The translations under genes and the position numbers were made by a program. The notes beneath the pieces are model-generated. The model was not told the origin of the DNA. It was given only the letters and a program-made list of their open reading frames with translations, and did not search any database. A stretch of DNA of 64,000 nt, taken from positions 62,001-126,000 of the forward strand of contig NZ_JACONV010000005.1 of NCBI RefSeq assembly GCF_014358015.1. Reading direction: 5' to 3'. Numbering within the stretch: position 1 is the stretch's first letter; each line of letters starts with the position of its first letter. Origin of the DNA: Pseudomonas triticifolii. Its GTDB lineage: Bacteria > Pseudomonadota > Gammaproteobacteria > Pseudomonadales > Pseudomonadaceae. Shown piece by piece: positions 1 through 9,462 of the stretch.

Positions 1-540
1 CAGGTCCTGGACGCCCAGACTGATCCGGTTGAACCCCAGTTCACGCAACAGCCCCATGGTTGCCCAGTCCGCTTCGCGAGGATCAATCTCGATGCCATAG
101 TCGCCCGAGTCGTCGTCCAGCAAATTGAAGTGCTCACGCAGATGCGCCATCAAGTGCCGCAACTGGTCATGACTGAGAAACGTCGGCGTTCCGCCGCCCA
201 GATGTAACTGTTCGACCACCTGGCCCGCATCGACGTGGCAGCCGAGCATCTGAATCTCCTGCATCAAACGCTGCAGATAAACCTGAGCCCGACCACGATC
301 CTTGGTGATGACCTTGTTGCAGGCGCAGTAGTAACACACGTTGGCGCAGAACGGGATGTGCACATACAGCGACAAAGTGCGCATCGCCTTTCGACTGTCG
401 CGCAGCGCATGCAGCAGCTCGAAAGCCCCTACATCGGTCTTGAACTGCACGGCAGTCGGATACGAGGTGTAACGCGGCCCGGTGAGATCGTAACGGCGGA
501 TCAGGTCTGAATCCCAACGAATGACGTCCAGCATGCGCAT
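1..540 (-). CDS. hemN: Oxygen-independent coproporphyrinogen III oxidase HemN, C-terminal part beyond the left edge
   Basis: Radical-SAM enzyme that decarboxylates coproporphyrinogen III to protoporphyrinogen IX without oxygen, for haem synthesis under microaerobic conditions. The first 180 codons are visible. They show the HemN cysteine pattern at residues 65, 69, 72 and 74 (FCANVCYYCAC), the upstream GPRYTSYPTA motif and a GGGTP glycine loop near residue 110. The ATG at 540 is used; a second ATG two codons later (534) is equally possible. The gene lies downstream of the cbb3 oxidase cluster, which needs haem b and c, and has its own ANR-type promoter (597-610). The rest of the gene lies outside the window. 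Identity is certain from the motifs; completeness cannot be judged. Confidence 0.95.
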   Translation of the reverse strand, partial: MRMLDVIRWDSDLIRRYDLTGPRYTSYPTAVQFKTDVGAFELLHALRDSRKAMRTLSLYVHIPFCANVCYYCACNKVITKDRGRAQVYLQRLMQEIQMLGCHVDAGQVVEQLHLGGGTPTFLSHDQLRHLMAHLREHFNLLDDDSGDYGIEIDPREADWATMGLLRELGFNRISLGVQDL

Positions 541-568
541 GTTTCCCGGATGGGGTGATGATGGCGGG

Positions 569-610
569 AGCATACGAGGGGCGTGTTTATGGGGTGTTGA
601 TGTGGGTCAA
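569..610 (-). promoter_or_regulatory. ANR/FNR-dependent promoter of hemN
   Basis: On the minus strand TTGACCCACATCAA (610-597) matches the FNR/ANR consensus TTGAT-N4-ATCAA with one change. Twenty-two bases after the box comes TATGCT (574-569), a fair -10 element, so the box would be centred near -41.5, the class II activator position. The inferred start is near 562, giving a leader of about 22 nt. Anaerobic control of hemN by ANR is known in Pseudomonas; the site itself is read from the sequence. Confidence 0.75.
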
Positions 611-639
611 CCGGCTTTGCAGCGAGCAAGTCTGATCAT

Positions 640-1323
640 TCAGTGACCCATCAACCAATGCTGATGAGGCCCCGGCAACGTCCATATTCCAAACACAATC
701 ACCAGCACGCCACCCGTCGCACGCACACTGCGTTTACGCAGCAGTGCGGTGGTGCGTTCGGCGGCGAGGCCGGTGGCTAGCAGGACGGGCCAGGTGCCCA
801 CGCCGAACGCCAGCATCAGCAGGGCGCTGTCGATAGCGTTGCCCTGGCTCGCGGCCCAGAGCAGGGTGCTGTAGACCAGCCCGCAGGGCAGCCAGCCCCA
901 CAGCGCGCCGAGAAGAAGCGCGCGGGGGATGCTCGAAATAGGCAGCAGACGGGTGGCGATGGGTTGTAGATGGCGCCACAGGCCTCGGCCCAGGCGTTCA
1001 ATGTGGGTCAGGCCGCTCCACCAGCCGGCAAGGTACAGGCCCATGGCGATCAACAACAGCGCGGCGACGACGCGCATCGTCGTCGCCCCTGGACTGTTCG
1101 CCACCGCCCAGCCGACCATGCCGCTGAAGAAACCGGCAATTGCGTAACTGACGATACGTCCCAGGTTGTAGGCCATCAACAACCGCAGTCGCTGTCCACG
1201 CTGTTCTCGGGGAATGGCCAGGGTCAATGCGCCCATCAGCCCGCCACACATGCCCAGGCAATGCCCGCCGCCCAGCAGCCCCAGTATCAGAGCGGAAAAC
1301 AGCAGGGGTATCAGGTCAGACAT
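640..1323 (-). CDS. Sulfite exporter TauE/SafE (UreH/DsbD_2-like) family membrane protein
   Basis: Polytopic inner-membrane protein of 227 aa with about six hydrophobic segments. The N-terminal segment carries GGGHCLGMCGG, the CxxxC-containing signature of the DsbD_2/UreH-like transmembrane family. It directly follows ccoS (9 nt gap) and precedes hemN, the usual place of such a gene at the end of Pseudomonas cco clusters. A role in copper or redox handling during oxidase maturation is inferred from the cysteines and position; the TauE/SafE label is only a family name. The first ATG fits the expected N-terminal membrane helix. Confidence 0.8.
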   Translation of the reverse strand: MSDLIPLLFSALILGLLGGGHCLGMCGGLMGALTLAIPREQRGQRLRLLMAYNLGRIVSYAIAGFFSGMVGWAVANSPGATTMRVVAALLLIAMGLYLAGWWSGLTHIERLGRGLWRHLQPIATRLLPISSIPRALLLGALWGWLPCGLVYSTLLWAASQGNAIDSALLMLAFGVGTWPVLLATGLAAERTTALLRKRSVRATGGVLVIVFGIWTLPGPHQHWLMGH

Positions 1324-1331
1324 GATGAGCT

Positions 1332-1550
1332 TCAGGCATGGGGTTTTCCGTCGCTGTCTGACCGTTTGCGATCAGGCACGGTGCTTTGTGCCGCAGCCTG
1401 ATGATCGGGATCCTGATCGTCGAACAGGATGCTGTGGGCCGGACCGTCCAGATCATCGTATTGCCCATCGTCCACCGCCCAGAAAAACACATAGATCGCC
1501 ACGCCGACCAGCAGCAAAGCGGCAGGAATCATGATGTAGAGCGCGGGCAT
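1332..1550 (-). CDS. ccoS: cbb3-type cytochrome oxidase assembly protein CcoS
   Basis: Small protein of 72 aa with one N-terminal membrane helix (about residues 5-25) followed by FFWAVDDGQYDDLDGPAHSI, the typical CcoS motif in which an acidic stretch follows the helix. CcoS is needed to insert haem and copper into the cbb3 oxidase. The start at 1550 is chosen because a near-perfect AGGAGG lies just upstream; a longer reading frame without a ribosome site is rejected. It overlaps the end of ccoI by 22 nt, which suggests translational coupling. The hydrophilic tail after residue 50 is longer than in minimal CcoS proteins. Confidence 0.93.
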   Translation of the reverse strand: MPALYIMIPAALLLVGVAIYVFFWAVDDGQYDDLDGPAHSILFDDQDPDHQAAAQSTVPDRKRSDSDGKPHA

Positions 1551-3979
1551 GATACCTCCTGGGCGAATCGTGCAGCGTGTGGAAGGCGTGTCAGGCGCAG
1601 GGCGTTGAGCACCACGATCAGCGAGCTTGCGGACATGCCGATGGCCGCCCAGATCGGGGTGATCCAGCCCAGCGCCGCGAAAGGCAACATGAGGCCATTG
1701 TACAAACCGGCCCATAACAGGTTTTCGATAATCACTCGACGGGTGCGGCGCGCCAGACCAAAAGCGTCGATCAGGCTGTGGAGGCGGTTGGAGAGCAGTA
1801 CCGCGTCAGCGCCGGTCTTGGTCAGGTCGGTGGCCGAGCCCATGGCCACGCTGATGTTAGCGGCTGCCATGACCGGTACATCATTCACACCGTCGCCAAT
1901 CATCAGCACGTTGTGCCCTTGTGCCTGCAATTGCTGCAGCACGGCCAGCTTGTCTTCGGGTCGCAGGCCGCCGCGTGCGTCGTCGATACCCAGCGTCGTT
2001 GCCACCGTCTGCACCATCGGCGAGCTGTCTCCGGACAGCAGCAGGGTCTTCCAGCCACGTGCCTGGCAGGCTTGCAGCAACTCGATCGCGTCGTCGCGCA
2101 GTCGGTCGTCCAGGCCGAACCAGGCCAGCGGGCCTTCAGTGTTGCCCAGCAGCAGCCATTGGCCGGTGTCGTCCGGCATCTGCAGTACGTCGGCATTGCT
2201 CAGCGCGCAGACGAAGGCTGGCTGGCCGATGCGTAGGCGTTGATCGTCTACACAGCCCTGCAGACCGAGTCCGGGTGTAGTCAGTACATCACGAGCAGCA
2301 CAAGGTGCTTGGCCGAAGGCGCGTGCGATGGGGTGCCCGGATCGGCTTTCCAGCGCGGCGGCCAGTTTCAGGCAGGTGTCTGCGTCCAGTCTTCCCAGAG
2401 GAAGAACCGCTCGTAGCGTCAGGCGTCCTTCGGTCAGCGTGCCGGTCTTGTCGAAGATGACGGTGTCGATCCTGTTCAGGCCTTCCAGCACATGGCCGCG
2501 GGTCAGCAGCAGGCCGAGCCTGTGCAGCGTGCCGGTCGCTGCAGTGAGTGCCGTCGGCGTTGCCAGCGACAAGGCGCAGGGGCAAGTGGCGACCAGCATG
2601 GCCAGAACGATCCAAAGAGCGCGTGACGAATCAAGTTGCCACCAGACGAGGCCGATGACAGCGGCGGCGATCAGTGAAAGCAGCAGAAACACCTGCGCCG
2701 CGCGGTCTGCCACGCTGGCCAGTCGTGGCTTATCCGCCTGGGCACGTTCCAGCAGGCGAACGATGGCGGACAGTTGAGTGTCATGCCCCAGGGCGAGCAC
2801 CTGAATCGTCAACGCACTCTCGACATTGAGCGTGCCCGCCGTGACGCGGTCGCCTGCACTTCTTGGCTTGGGCAGGTACTCACCCGTCAGCAGGGATTCG
2901 TCGACACTGGATTGCCCTTCGAGAATCGTGCCATCGGCCGCAATCACCGTGCCGGGCTGCACCAGTACACGATCACCCAAGCCCAGCTCGCTGAGCAGAA
3001 TGCGCTCGGCCTGGCCGTCCTTGGTCAGTCGCAGGCAGGAGGCAGGCAGTACATTGACCAATTGTGCCGTCGCCACAGCAGTTCGTTCACGTGCCCGGCG
3101 CTCCAGATAGCGCCCGGCCAGGAGGAACAGCGCGAACATGCCGACGGCATCGACGTACAGCTCTCCTGTTCCGGTTATAGCGGTCCAGATGCCTGCGACA
3201 TAGGCGGTGCCGATGGCCAGCGACACTGACACATCCATGGTCAGGTGGCGGCTGCGCAGATCACGCAGCGCGCCACGCAAGAACGGTGCGCAGCTGTAGA
3301 ACACGATGGGCGTGGTCAGAAACAGCGCCACCCAGCGCAAGATCGTGTGCATCTGTGGGCTCAGGTCGATATTGAATTCTGGCCAAGTTGCCATGGTCGC
3401 CATCATCGCCTGAAACCACAGCAGACCGGCGACGCCCAGTTGCCGCAGCGCCAGGCGGTTCTCGCGGGCCAGCCGTTCGGCAGCACGATCCGCCTGCCAG
3501 GGATGTGCAACGTAGCCGATGCCGCGCAGCGCGTGCAGCAGTTGGCTGAAGGCGACCTGATGGCTGACCCAGCGCACCGTCAGGCGATGATTGGACAGGT
3601 TCAGCCGCGCTTCGACCACGCCCGCAAGCTTGCCGAGCCGCTGTTCGATCAGCCAGCCACAGGCCGCACAACTGATACCTTCAATGAGCAGGGTGGTTTG
3701 CGAAACCTCTGCGTTATGGTGCACAAAAGGCGCCTGTACGTCCGGGCGATCATAGAGCGCCAGTTCATCGGGCACTGGCGTGGGCAGGTATTCCGGGTTC
3801 GTTGAGGTCTCACTGCGATGGCTGTAATAGTGTTCAAGCCCGCCTGCAACGATGGCTTCGGCCACCGCCTGACAGCCCGGACAACACAGCGCGCGGGTTT
3901 CGCCAAGCACCACGGCGTTAAAGCGGCTGCCCGCAGGCACGGGCAGGGCGCAGTGATAGCAGAGCAGGGGCGCGTTCAC
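1529..3979 (-). CDS. ccoI: Copper-translocating P-type ATPase CcoI (FixI)
   Basis: Inner-membrane P1B-type ATPase of 816 aa that moves copper for assembly of the cbb3 oxidase. An N-terminal cysteine-rich zinc-ribbon-like segment (CYHC near residue 7, CCPGC near 32) is followed by an HMA domain with CAAC at 104-107. The core shows TGE (365-367), the ion-binding CPC in the membrane (466-468), the phosphorylation site DKTGT (510-514), SGHP (about 547-550) and the hinge motif GDGVND. All key residues are intact. It sits between ccoH (1 nt gap) and ccoS (overlap), the standard ccoGHIS order. FixI-type ATPases are assembly exporters rather than copper-resistance pumps, and the context supports that. 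Confidence 0.96.
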   Translation of the reverse strand: MNAPLLCYHCALPVPAGSRFNAVVLGETRALCCPGCQAVAEAIVAGGLEHYYSHRSETSTNPEYLPTPVPDELALYDRPDVQAPFVHHNAEVSQTTLLIEGISCAACGWLIEQRLGKLAGVVEARLNLSNHRLTVRWVSHQVAFSQLLHALRGIGYVAHPWQADRAAERLARENRLALRQLGVAGLLWFQAMMATMATWPEFNIDLSPQMHTILRWVALFLTTPIVFYSCAPFLRGALRDLRSRHLTMDVSVSLAIGTAYVAGIWTAITGTGELYVDAVGMFALFLLAGRYLERRARERTAVATAQLVNVLPASCLRLTKDGQAERILLSELGLGDRVLVQPGTVIAADGTILEGQSSVDESLLTGEYLPKPRSAGDRVTAGTLNVESALTIQVLALGHDTQLSAIVRLLERAQADKPRLASVADRAAQVFLLLSLIAAAVIGLVWWQLDSSRALWIVLAMLVATCPCALSLATPTALTAATGTLHRLGLLLTRGHVLEGLNRIDTVIFDKTGTLTEGRLTLRAVLPLGRLDADTCLKLAAALESRSGHPIARAFGQAPCAARDVLTTPGLGLQGCVDDQRLRIGQPAFVCALSNADVLQMPDDTGQWLLLGNTEGPLAWFGLDDRLRDDAIELLQACQARGWKTLLLSGDSSPMVQTVATTLGIDDARGGLRPEDKLAVLQQLQAQGHNVLMIGDGVNDVPVMAAANISVAMGSATDLTKTGADAVLLSNRLHSLIDAFGLARRTRRVIIENLLWAGLYNGLMLPFAALGWITPIWAAIGMSASSLIVVLNALRLTRLPHAARFAQEVSCPRSTS

Positions 3980-3980
3980 G

Positions 3981-4520
3981 TCAGTCCTTTGGGCCTTGAG
4001 CCGCTTGAAGCGGTTCGTCGCCCAGCGTCAAGGTTCGTTCAGGTCTGATCCATTCTTCTTCGAACAGGCGCCAGGTCTGGCCGCCTTCGGTGCCCAGTAA
4101 TTCGACGAAGCGCCGGCCTTCGACCCGGTCCTGAAGTTGCCCGACGTAGCGACCCGCTTCTGACGGGCTTCGGGTCAGGAATACGCGGCGATCCATCTCC
4201 GGCTGAGTCGGTGATATCAGGTTAATCTCCAGCCTTTCAGGGTTGCTGTTGCCGCTCAGGCGCAGTTCGGCTTCGCCGGTGACGTCGTCCAGATGAAGGC
4301 TGGCACGCAGCATGAGGGTCTGGGCCAGTACCTCACGGTTGATCGAGCGATTGATGCCTTTGCCCGCTTCGTAATAGTTGTCGGTGACCAGATTGTCCGG
4401 ATGATTGATCGCGATGCCCGCCATGGTCAGGCTGAGCAGCACCGAACCGCTCAACATGGCAATGATGATCCAGGGCCAGAGGTGCTTGTACCAGGGACTT
4501 GCAGCGGTTGCGGCTGGCAT
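3981..4520 (-). CDS. ccoH: Cytochrome c oxidase assembly protein CcoH (FixH family)
   Basis: FixH-family protein of 179 aa with a short cytoplasmic start, one membrane helix (WPWIIIAMLSGSVLLSLTMA region, about residues 14-35) and a periplasmic domain. It is a stable assembly partner of the cbb3 oxidase. The ATG at 4520 is preferred to an upstream one at 4595, which would run into ccoG and add a low-complexity Thr/Ser/Pro extension. It lies 10 nt after ccoG and 1 nt before ccoI, so the three are surely cotranscribed. Confidence 0.92.
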   Translation of the reverse strand: MPAATAASPWYKHLWPWIIIAMLSGSVLLSLTMAGIAINHPDNLVTDNYYEAGKGINRSINREVLAQTLMLRASLHLDDVTGEAELRLSGNSNPERLEINLISPTQPEMDRRVFLTRSPSEAGRYVGQLQDRVEGRRFVELLGTEGGQTWRLFEEEWIRPERTLTLGDEPLQAAQGPKD

Positions 4521-4530
4521 GGCGAGGCTC

Positions 4531-5946
4531 TTAGCGAATGGACGGACCGATGAACCGGCTGCGGGTTTCGATGCGGGTGTCGTCGTGGTCGGCATCCGTG
4601 AGTATGAAGGTGATCTCCTGCGTACTCGACGGCAGGGCTTCAGGCGCGCTGGACAATTGCACCGGGATGCTGATGATCTCGCCTGCCTTGACGGTGATTT
4701 CGCGAAGCCCCTGCCATTTCAGATCCGGCAGTCCACGGGCTTCCAGCCCATAGGTATGAGCGACCTGATCCTTGTTCATGATCTTGAGGCTGTAGACGTT
4801 TTCGATACGCCCCTCGGCGTTTTCCCGATACAACGTGCGGTCCTTGCTGACATCCAGCCCCACCAGTGAGCGGGTCATGAAGGCGTTGACCAGCAGGCCG
4901 ATCATCAGCAGCAGCACCAGCGCGTAGCCGATCAGGCGCGGACGCAGTGTACGCGTTGCCTGCCCGGACAGCCTGTGCTCGGTGGTGTAGCTGATCAGCC
5001 CGCGTGGATACGCCATTCTGTCCATGACCGTATTGCAGGCATCGATACAGGCCGCGCAGCCGATGCACTCGACCTGCAAACCGTCGCGAATGTCGATACC
5101 GGTCGGGCACACCTGAACGCACATCGTGCAGTCGACGCAATCGCCCAGCCCCTGCGCTTGATAATCCGCCTCTTTTTTCCGCGCGCCGCGCTGCTCACCG
5201 CGTTGCGGGTTGTAGGACACAATCAGGGTGTCCTTGTCGAACATCACGCTCTGGAAGCGCGCGTACGGGCACATATAGATGCACACCTGTTCGCGCAACC
5301 AGCCCGCATTGGCGTAGGTCGCAAGGGTAAAGAACCCAACCCAGAAATACGCCCAGCCATCGGCCTGCCCGGTGAACAGGTCGATGCTCAGTTGACGAAT
5401 GGGCGAAAAATAACCGACGAAGGTCAGTCCGGTAACAAAGCCGATTAATAGCCACAGGCTGTGTTTGGCCAGTTTGCGCAGCAGTTTTTCGCTGCTCATG
5501 GGCGAGCTGTCGAGTTTGATGCGCTGGTTGCGGTCGCCTTCGGTGAGCTTCTCGCACGCCATGAAGATCCACGTCCATACGCTCTGCGGGCAGGTATAAC
5601 CGCACCATATGCGCCCTGCGTAAACCGTCACGAAGAACAGCCCGAACGCCGCAACGATCAACAGGCCGGACAGCAGGATGAAGTCCTGTGGCCAGAAGGT
5701 TGCGCCGAAGATGTAGAACCGCCGCTCGGGCAGGTCCCACCATACGGCCTGATGCCCATCGAGATTGAGCCAGACCGTACCGAAGTAAATCAGCAGCAGC
5801 AGCGCCCCGGCCGTCATGCGCAGGTTGCGATACAAACCCTTGAACGCACGGGTGTAGATTTTTTCGCGCGAGGCATAGAGATCGACGAATGCGTCTTCGT
5901 CATCGTTCGGGGGCGTGACATTGTGTACCGGGATCCGTTCACTCAT
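4531..5946 (-). CDS. ccoG: Cytochrome c oxidase accessory protein CcoG (RdxA/FixG), polyferredoxin
   Basis: Membrane-bound iron-sulfur protein of 471 aa that acts in copper reduction and delivery for cbb3 oxidase assembly. Several N-terminal membrane helices carry a CGYTCPQSVW motif. Two ferredoxin-type 4Fe-4S motifs follow near residues 255-300 (CVDCTMCVQVCP and CIGCAACIDAC). The C-terminal third is a periplasmic Ig-like domain (FixG_C). The ATG at 5946 is the natural start. It heads the ccoGHIS assembly genes and is separated from ccoP by 64 nt, where I see no ANR box. Confidence 0.95.
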   Translation of the reverse strand: MSERIPVHNVTPPNDDEDAFVDLYASREKIYTRAFKGLYRNLRMTAGALLLLIYFGTVWLNLDGHQAVWWDLPERRFYIFGATFWPQDFILLSGLLIVAAFGLFFVTVYAGRIWCGYTCPQSVWTWIFMACEKLTEGDRNQRIKLDSSPMSSEKLLRKLAKHSLWLLIGFVTGLTFVGYFSPIRQLSIDLFTGQADGWAYFWVGFFTLATYANAGWLREQVCIYMCPYARFQSVMFDKDTLIVSYNPQRGEQRGARKKEADYQAQGLGDCVDCTMCVQVCPTGIDIRDGLQVECIGCAACIDACNTVMDRMAYPRGLISYTTEHRLSGQATRTLRPRLIGYALVLLLMIGLLVNAFMTRSLVGLDVSKDRTLYRENAEGRIENVYSLKIMNKDQVAHTYGLEARGLPDLKWQGLREITVKAGEIISIPVQLSSAPEALPSSTQEITFILTDADHDDTRIETRSRFIGPSIR

Positions 5947-6010
5947 TGCGCGGTCCAGCAGCGAAGGTATTCAACGGGTCGCCGTTGGGTCGCTTGCTGA
6001 CAATGCATGG

Positions 6011-6988
6011 TCATTGCGAGACCGCCGGTTTTTCCTGGCGCGACAGGCTGTACACATACGCCGCCAGAATGTGCACCCGGTCATCGCCCTGCGTCGCCTT
6101 CTGCGCAGGCATCTGCCCCTGACGGCCGTAACGAATGGTTTGTTGAAGCTGGGCGAAACTCGTTCCATAGATAAAACCGCCGGGCTGTGTCAGGTCCGGA
6201 GCCCCGAGCACAGCCAGGCCTTTGCCTTCGGCTCCGTGGCAAGCGATGCAACTGGAGGCATAAAGCTTTTGTCCGGCAACCGGATCGGCTTTGGCACCGT
6301 CCGGCAGGGCTCGACCGTTCATGAGTGTCAGGACGTAGGCCGACACGTCGCGCACGCCTTGCTCGCCCAGCACCTCGCCCCAGGCGGGCATTATCGCGTG
6401 ACGGCCGTTCAGGATGGAGGTCTTGATGGATTCAGTGTCGCCACCCCAACGCCAGTTAGCGTCGGTCAGGTTCGGAAAGCCATAGGCGCCTTTAGCGTCA
6501 GAACCATGGCAGACCGAGCAGTTGGAGGCAAACAGTCGCGCACCCATGCCCAGCGCTTTGGGATCTTTGGCAACGTCCTCGATGGGCATGGCGGCGTATT
6601 TGGCAAACAACGGCCCGAAACGGGCTTCGGCACTCGCGACTTCCTTTTCCCACTCATGAACACCGGTCCAGCCTTGCTTGCCGTCGGCAAATTCAAGCTT
6701 TTTGTCCTTGTCCAGATAGGTGTAACCCGGCAGTAGGCCTTGCCAGTTACCCAATCCCGGATACAGCACCAGATAACCCACAGCGAACACAATGGTGCCT
6801 ATGAACAGCTTGAACCACCATCCAGGCAGAGGATTGTCGTACTCCTCGATACCATCGAAGGCGTGGCCCATGGTCTCGTCGGTCTGATCCTTGCGCTCGC
6901 CCTTGCGGGTCGCTATCAGCAACCAGACCAGCGCGACCAGCGTACCCAGCGTCAGCACCGTGACATACAGGCTCCAGAAGGTACTCAT
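6011..6988 (-). CDS. ccoP: cbb3-type cytochrome c oxidase subunit III, di-haem CcoP
   Basis: Membrane-anchored dihaem cytochrome c of 325 aa that feeds electrons to CcoO and CcoN. A FixP_N-type N-terminus with a helix (residues 8-27) and the motif DNPLPGWW (51-58) is followed by a second helix (about 60-77). Two haem c sites follow: CSVCH at 157-161 and CIACH at 247-251. The start overlaps the end of ccoQ by 4 nt, so translation is coupled. All ligands expected for the family are present. Confidence 0.97.
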   Translation of the reverse strand: MSTFWSLYVTVLTLGTLVALVWLLIATRKGERKDQTDETMGHAFDGIEEYDNPLPGWWFKLFIGTIVFAVGYLVLYPGLGNWQGLLPGYTYLDKDKKLEFADGKQGWTGVHEWEKEVASAEARFGPLFAKYAAMPIEDVAKDPKALGMGARLFASNCSVCHGSDAKGAYGFPNLTDANWRWGGDTESIKTSILNGRHAIMPAWGEVLGEQGVRDVSAYVLTLMNGRALPDGAKADPVAGQKLYASSCIACHGAEGKGLAVLGAPDLTQPGGFIYGTSFAQLQQTIRYGRQGQMPAQKATQGDDRVHILAAYVYSLSRQEKPAVSQ

Positions 6989-7167
6989 CGCTTTTCGCTC
7001 CTGGACGGCTCGACCTTGCTGATGGCCTCGGGATCATCGGCAAAAGGCAGCAACGTTGCGTCGTCGAACTCAGCCTTGCGCTTCGGGCTAAACACCCATA
7101 GCGTCAGGCCAATGAACGCCACCATCACCACCAGTGTGCCGAGGCCTCGAATCATTCCGATGTCCAT
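6985..7167 (-). CDS. ccoQ: cbb3-type cytochrome oxidase subunit CcoQ (FixQ)
   Basis: Small single-helix subunit of 60 aa that stabilises the cbb3 complex. It begins [20 protein letters not shown] and has the FixQ signature [10 protein letters not shown] just after the helix, then an acidic tail ([15 protein letters not shown]). The ATG at 7167 matches the usual CcoQ N-terminus. An in-frame GTG at 7176, overlapping the ccoO stop codon, would add three residues and cannot be excluded. It ends in a 4-nt overlap with ccoP. Confidence 0.9.
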   Translation of the reverse strand: MDIGMIRGLGTLVVMVAFIGLTLWVFSPKRKAEFDDATLLPFADDPEAISKVEPSRSEKR

Positions 7168-7172
7168 CGTGT

Positions 7173-7781
7173 TCACCGTTTGCTCTTGATGAGGGTGCCG
7201 AGGCCTTGCAGGTACGCGACCAGTGCGTCCATTTCGGTCTTGCCTTGCACGGCTGCGGCTGCTCCGGCGATGTCTGCATCGGTGTAGGGCGTGCCCAGCG
7301 CGCGCAGTACTTCAAGCTTTTTGGCGGTGTCCTTGCCGTCTAGCACCTTTTCGACCAGAAACGGGTAAGCCGGCATCTTTGACTCAGGGACGACGTCGCG
7401 CGGGTTATACAGGTGCGCGCGATGCCAGTCGTCCGAGTAGCGGCCGCCAACCCGCGCCAGATCAGGCCCGGTCCGTTTCGAACCCCACAGAAACGGATGA
7501 TCCCAGACGCTTTCGCCTGCGACCGAGTAATGGCCGTAGCGCTCGGTTTCCGCACGAAACGGGCGGATCATCTGTGAGTGGCAACCCACGCAGCCGTTGG
7601 CGATGTAGACGTCGCGGCCTTCCACCTCCAGCGCGGTACGCGGCTTCATGCCTTCGATGGGCTGGTTGGTCACGTCCTGAAAGAACAGCGGCACGATCTG
7701 CGTCAGGCCGCCGATGCTGACGGCAATCACCATGAAGAAGGCCAGCAGTCCGATGTTTTTTTCCAGCACTTCATGTTTCAT
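7173..7781 (-). CDS. ccoO: cbb3-type cytochrome c oxidase subunit II, mono-haem CcoO
   Basis: Membrane-anchored cytochrome c of 202 aa (FixO). One N-terminal helix (about 9-30) precedes a periplasmic domain with the single haem c site CVGCH at 64-68, followed by SQMIRPF, the conserved stretch after the haem in this family. A methionine-containing segment ([11 protein letters not shown]) supplies the likely distal ligand. It overlaps the end of ccoN by 4 nt and is followed closely by ccoQ. Confidence 0.97.
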   Translation of the reverse strand: MKHEVLEKNIGLLAFFMVIAVSIGGLTQIVPLFFQDVTNQPIEGMKPRTALEVEGRDVYIANGCVGCHSQMIRPFRAETERYGHYSVAGESVWDHPFLWGSKRTGPDLARVGGRYSDDWHRAHLYNPRDVVPESKMPAYPFLVEKVLDGKDTAKKLEVLRALGTPYTDADIAGAAAAVQGKTEMDALVAYLQGLGTLIKSKR

Positions 7782-9223
7782 GAGTGCGCCCCTGCAACGG
7801 TGATGCGTGCCGCCGCCTCTGCCTCTTCAGGGCTGGACGCACGCACGGTGCGCCAAACGTTGTATGCCATCAACAGCATGCCGCTGGTGAAGATCGCACC
7901 ACCGATGGCGCGCACGACATAGCCCGGATGACTGGCCTGCATGGCTTCGACGAAGGAGTAGGTGAGGGTGCCGTCGTTGTTGATCGCGCGCCACATCAGC
8001 CCCTGGGTCAGGCCGTTGACCCACATGGAGGTGATGTACAGCACGGTGCCGATGGTTGCCAGCCAGAAATGCGCGTTGATCAGGCCGGTGCTGTGCATGT
8101 GCGGGCGTCCGAAAACCTTGGGGATCAGATGATAGGTCGCGCCGATGGTGATCATCGCCACCCAGCCCAGTGCGCCCGAATGCACATGACCGATGGTCCA
8201 GTCGGTGTAGTGCGACAGTGAGTTGACCGTCTTGATGGCCATCATCGGCCCTTCGAACGTCGACATGCCGTAGAACGCCAGCGAGACCACCAGAAAGCGC
8301 AGAATCGGGTCGGTCCGTAACTTATGCCAGGCACCGGACAGGGTCATCATGCCGTTGATCATGCCGCCCCAGCTCGGGACCAGCAGGATGATCGACATGA
8401 CCATGCCCAACGACTGCGCCCAGTCGGGCAGCGCGGTGTAATGCAGGTGGTGCGGGCCTGCCCAGATGTACAGGGTAATCAAGGCCCAGAAATGCACGAT
8501 GGACAGGCGATACGAGTAGATCGGGCGCTCGGCCTGTTTGGGCACGAAGTAATACATCATCCCCAGAAAGCCTGTCGTCAGGAAAAAGCCGACCGCGTTG
8601 TGCCCGTACCACCATTGGATCATCGCGTCGGTGGCACCCGCGTAGGCCGAGTAGGATTTGAACAGGCTGACCGGCAGGGCGATGTGGTTGACCACGTGGA
8701 GCATGCCGGTCACCACGATAAAAGCGCCGTAGAACCAGTTGGCGACATAAATGTGGCGGGTCTTGCGTTGCACGATGGTGCCGAAAAACACTGCGCCGTA
8801 GGCGATCCATACGATGGCCAGCAGGATTGCGATGGGCCATTCGAGTTCTGCGTATTCCTTGGTGGTGGTGTAGCCCATGGGCAACGAGACGATGGCGCTG
8901 ACGATGACCGCTTGCCAGCCCCAGAACGTGAAGGCTGCCAACCGGTCAGAGATCAGCCGGGTCTGGCAGGTGCGCTGCACCACGTAATAAGAGGTGCCAA
9001 ACAGCGCGCAACCGCCAAAGGCAAAGATCACCAGGTTGGTGTGCAGGGGACGCAGGCGTCCGAAGGTTGTCCATTCAAGGTTGAAGTTCAGCTCGGGCCA
9101 GACCAGTTGCGAGGCGATGAACACACCCAGCGCCATGCCGACAATGCCCCAGACCACGGTCATGATGGCAAACTGGCGAACCACCTTGTAGTTGTAGGCC
9201 GTTGGGCTGATTGCTGCGCTCAT
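7778..9223 (-). CDS. ccoN: cbb3-type cytochrome c oxidase subunit I CcoN, catalytic subunit
   Basis: Proton-pumping haem-copper oxidase subunit of 481 aa with about twelve membrane helices. The copper/haem ligands are visible in [14 protein letters not shown] (low-spin haem His), [11 protein letters not shown] and [11 protein letters not shown] (CuB histidines) and the helix with [12 protein letters not shown]. The start at 9223 ([15 protein letters not shown]) is chosen because upstream in-frame sequence lacks a ribosome site and is Cys/Arg rich. It heads a tightly coupled ccoNOQP operon. No good ANR box was found in the upstream 565 bp, unlike hemN; this resembles the constitutive Cco-1 type of P. 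aeruginosa. A second cco copy, tandem in P. aeruginosa, is absent here. Confidence 0.96.
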   Translation of the reverse strand: MSAAISPTAYNYKVVRQFAIMTVVWGIVGMALGVFIASQLVWPELNFNLEWTTFGRLRPLHTNLVIFAFGGCALFGTSYYVVQRTCQTRLISDRLAAFTFWGWQAVIVSAIVSLPMGYTTTKEYAELEWPIAILLAIVWIAYGAVFFGTIVQRKTRHIYVANWFYGAFIVVTGMLHVVNHIALPVSLFKSYSAYAGATDAMIQWWYGHNAVGFFLTTGFLGMMYYFVPKQAERPIYSYRLSIVHFWALITLYIWAGPHHLHYTALPDWAQSLGMVMSIILLVPSWGGMINGMMTLSGAWHKLRTDPILRFLVVSLAFYGMSTFEGPMMAIKTVNSLSHYTDWTIGHVHSGALGWVAMITIGATYHLIPKVFGRPHMHSTGLINAHFWLATIGTVLYITSMWVNGLTQGLMWRAINNDGTLTYSFVEAMQASHPGYVVRAIGGAIFTSGMLLMAYNVWRTVRASSPEEAEAAARITVAGAHS

Positions 9224-9426
9224 GACACACTTCCAGGGTTCAGATTTACAGGCGCATTCGACGCTGGGCATCGTCGCACGACAGCGCCAGGGCAGACCGA
9301 AAGGGCGGGGCATGTGGAACAGGCAAGGCGCTCTGGAGCAGGGTGTTCGCCGCAGACCGCCGTCGGCAAGCTTAACTTTGAAACAGGAGTGTGGGAAGTC
9401 GATGAGTAAAAGTTGTCCGCGTGGTC

Positions 9427-9462
9427 AAAAAAAGTCCGCACCTCATTGCAAGGCGCGGACTT
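9427..9462 (-). terminator. Orphan rho-independent terminator on the minus strand
   Basis: On the minus strand an 8-bp stem AAGTCCGC/GCGGACTT is followed directly by seven T residues (9433-9427). The plus-strand orientation has no T run. No recognised minus-strand gene lies between this point and the divergent gene at 9789, so it ends an unannotated transcript or attenuates the ccoN leader. Confidence 0.75.
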
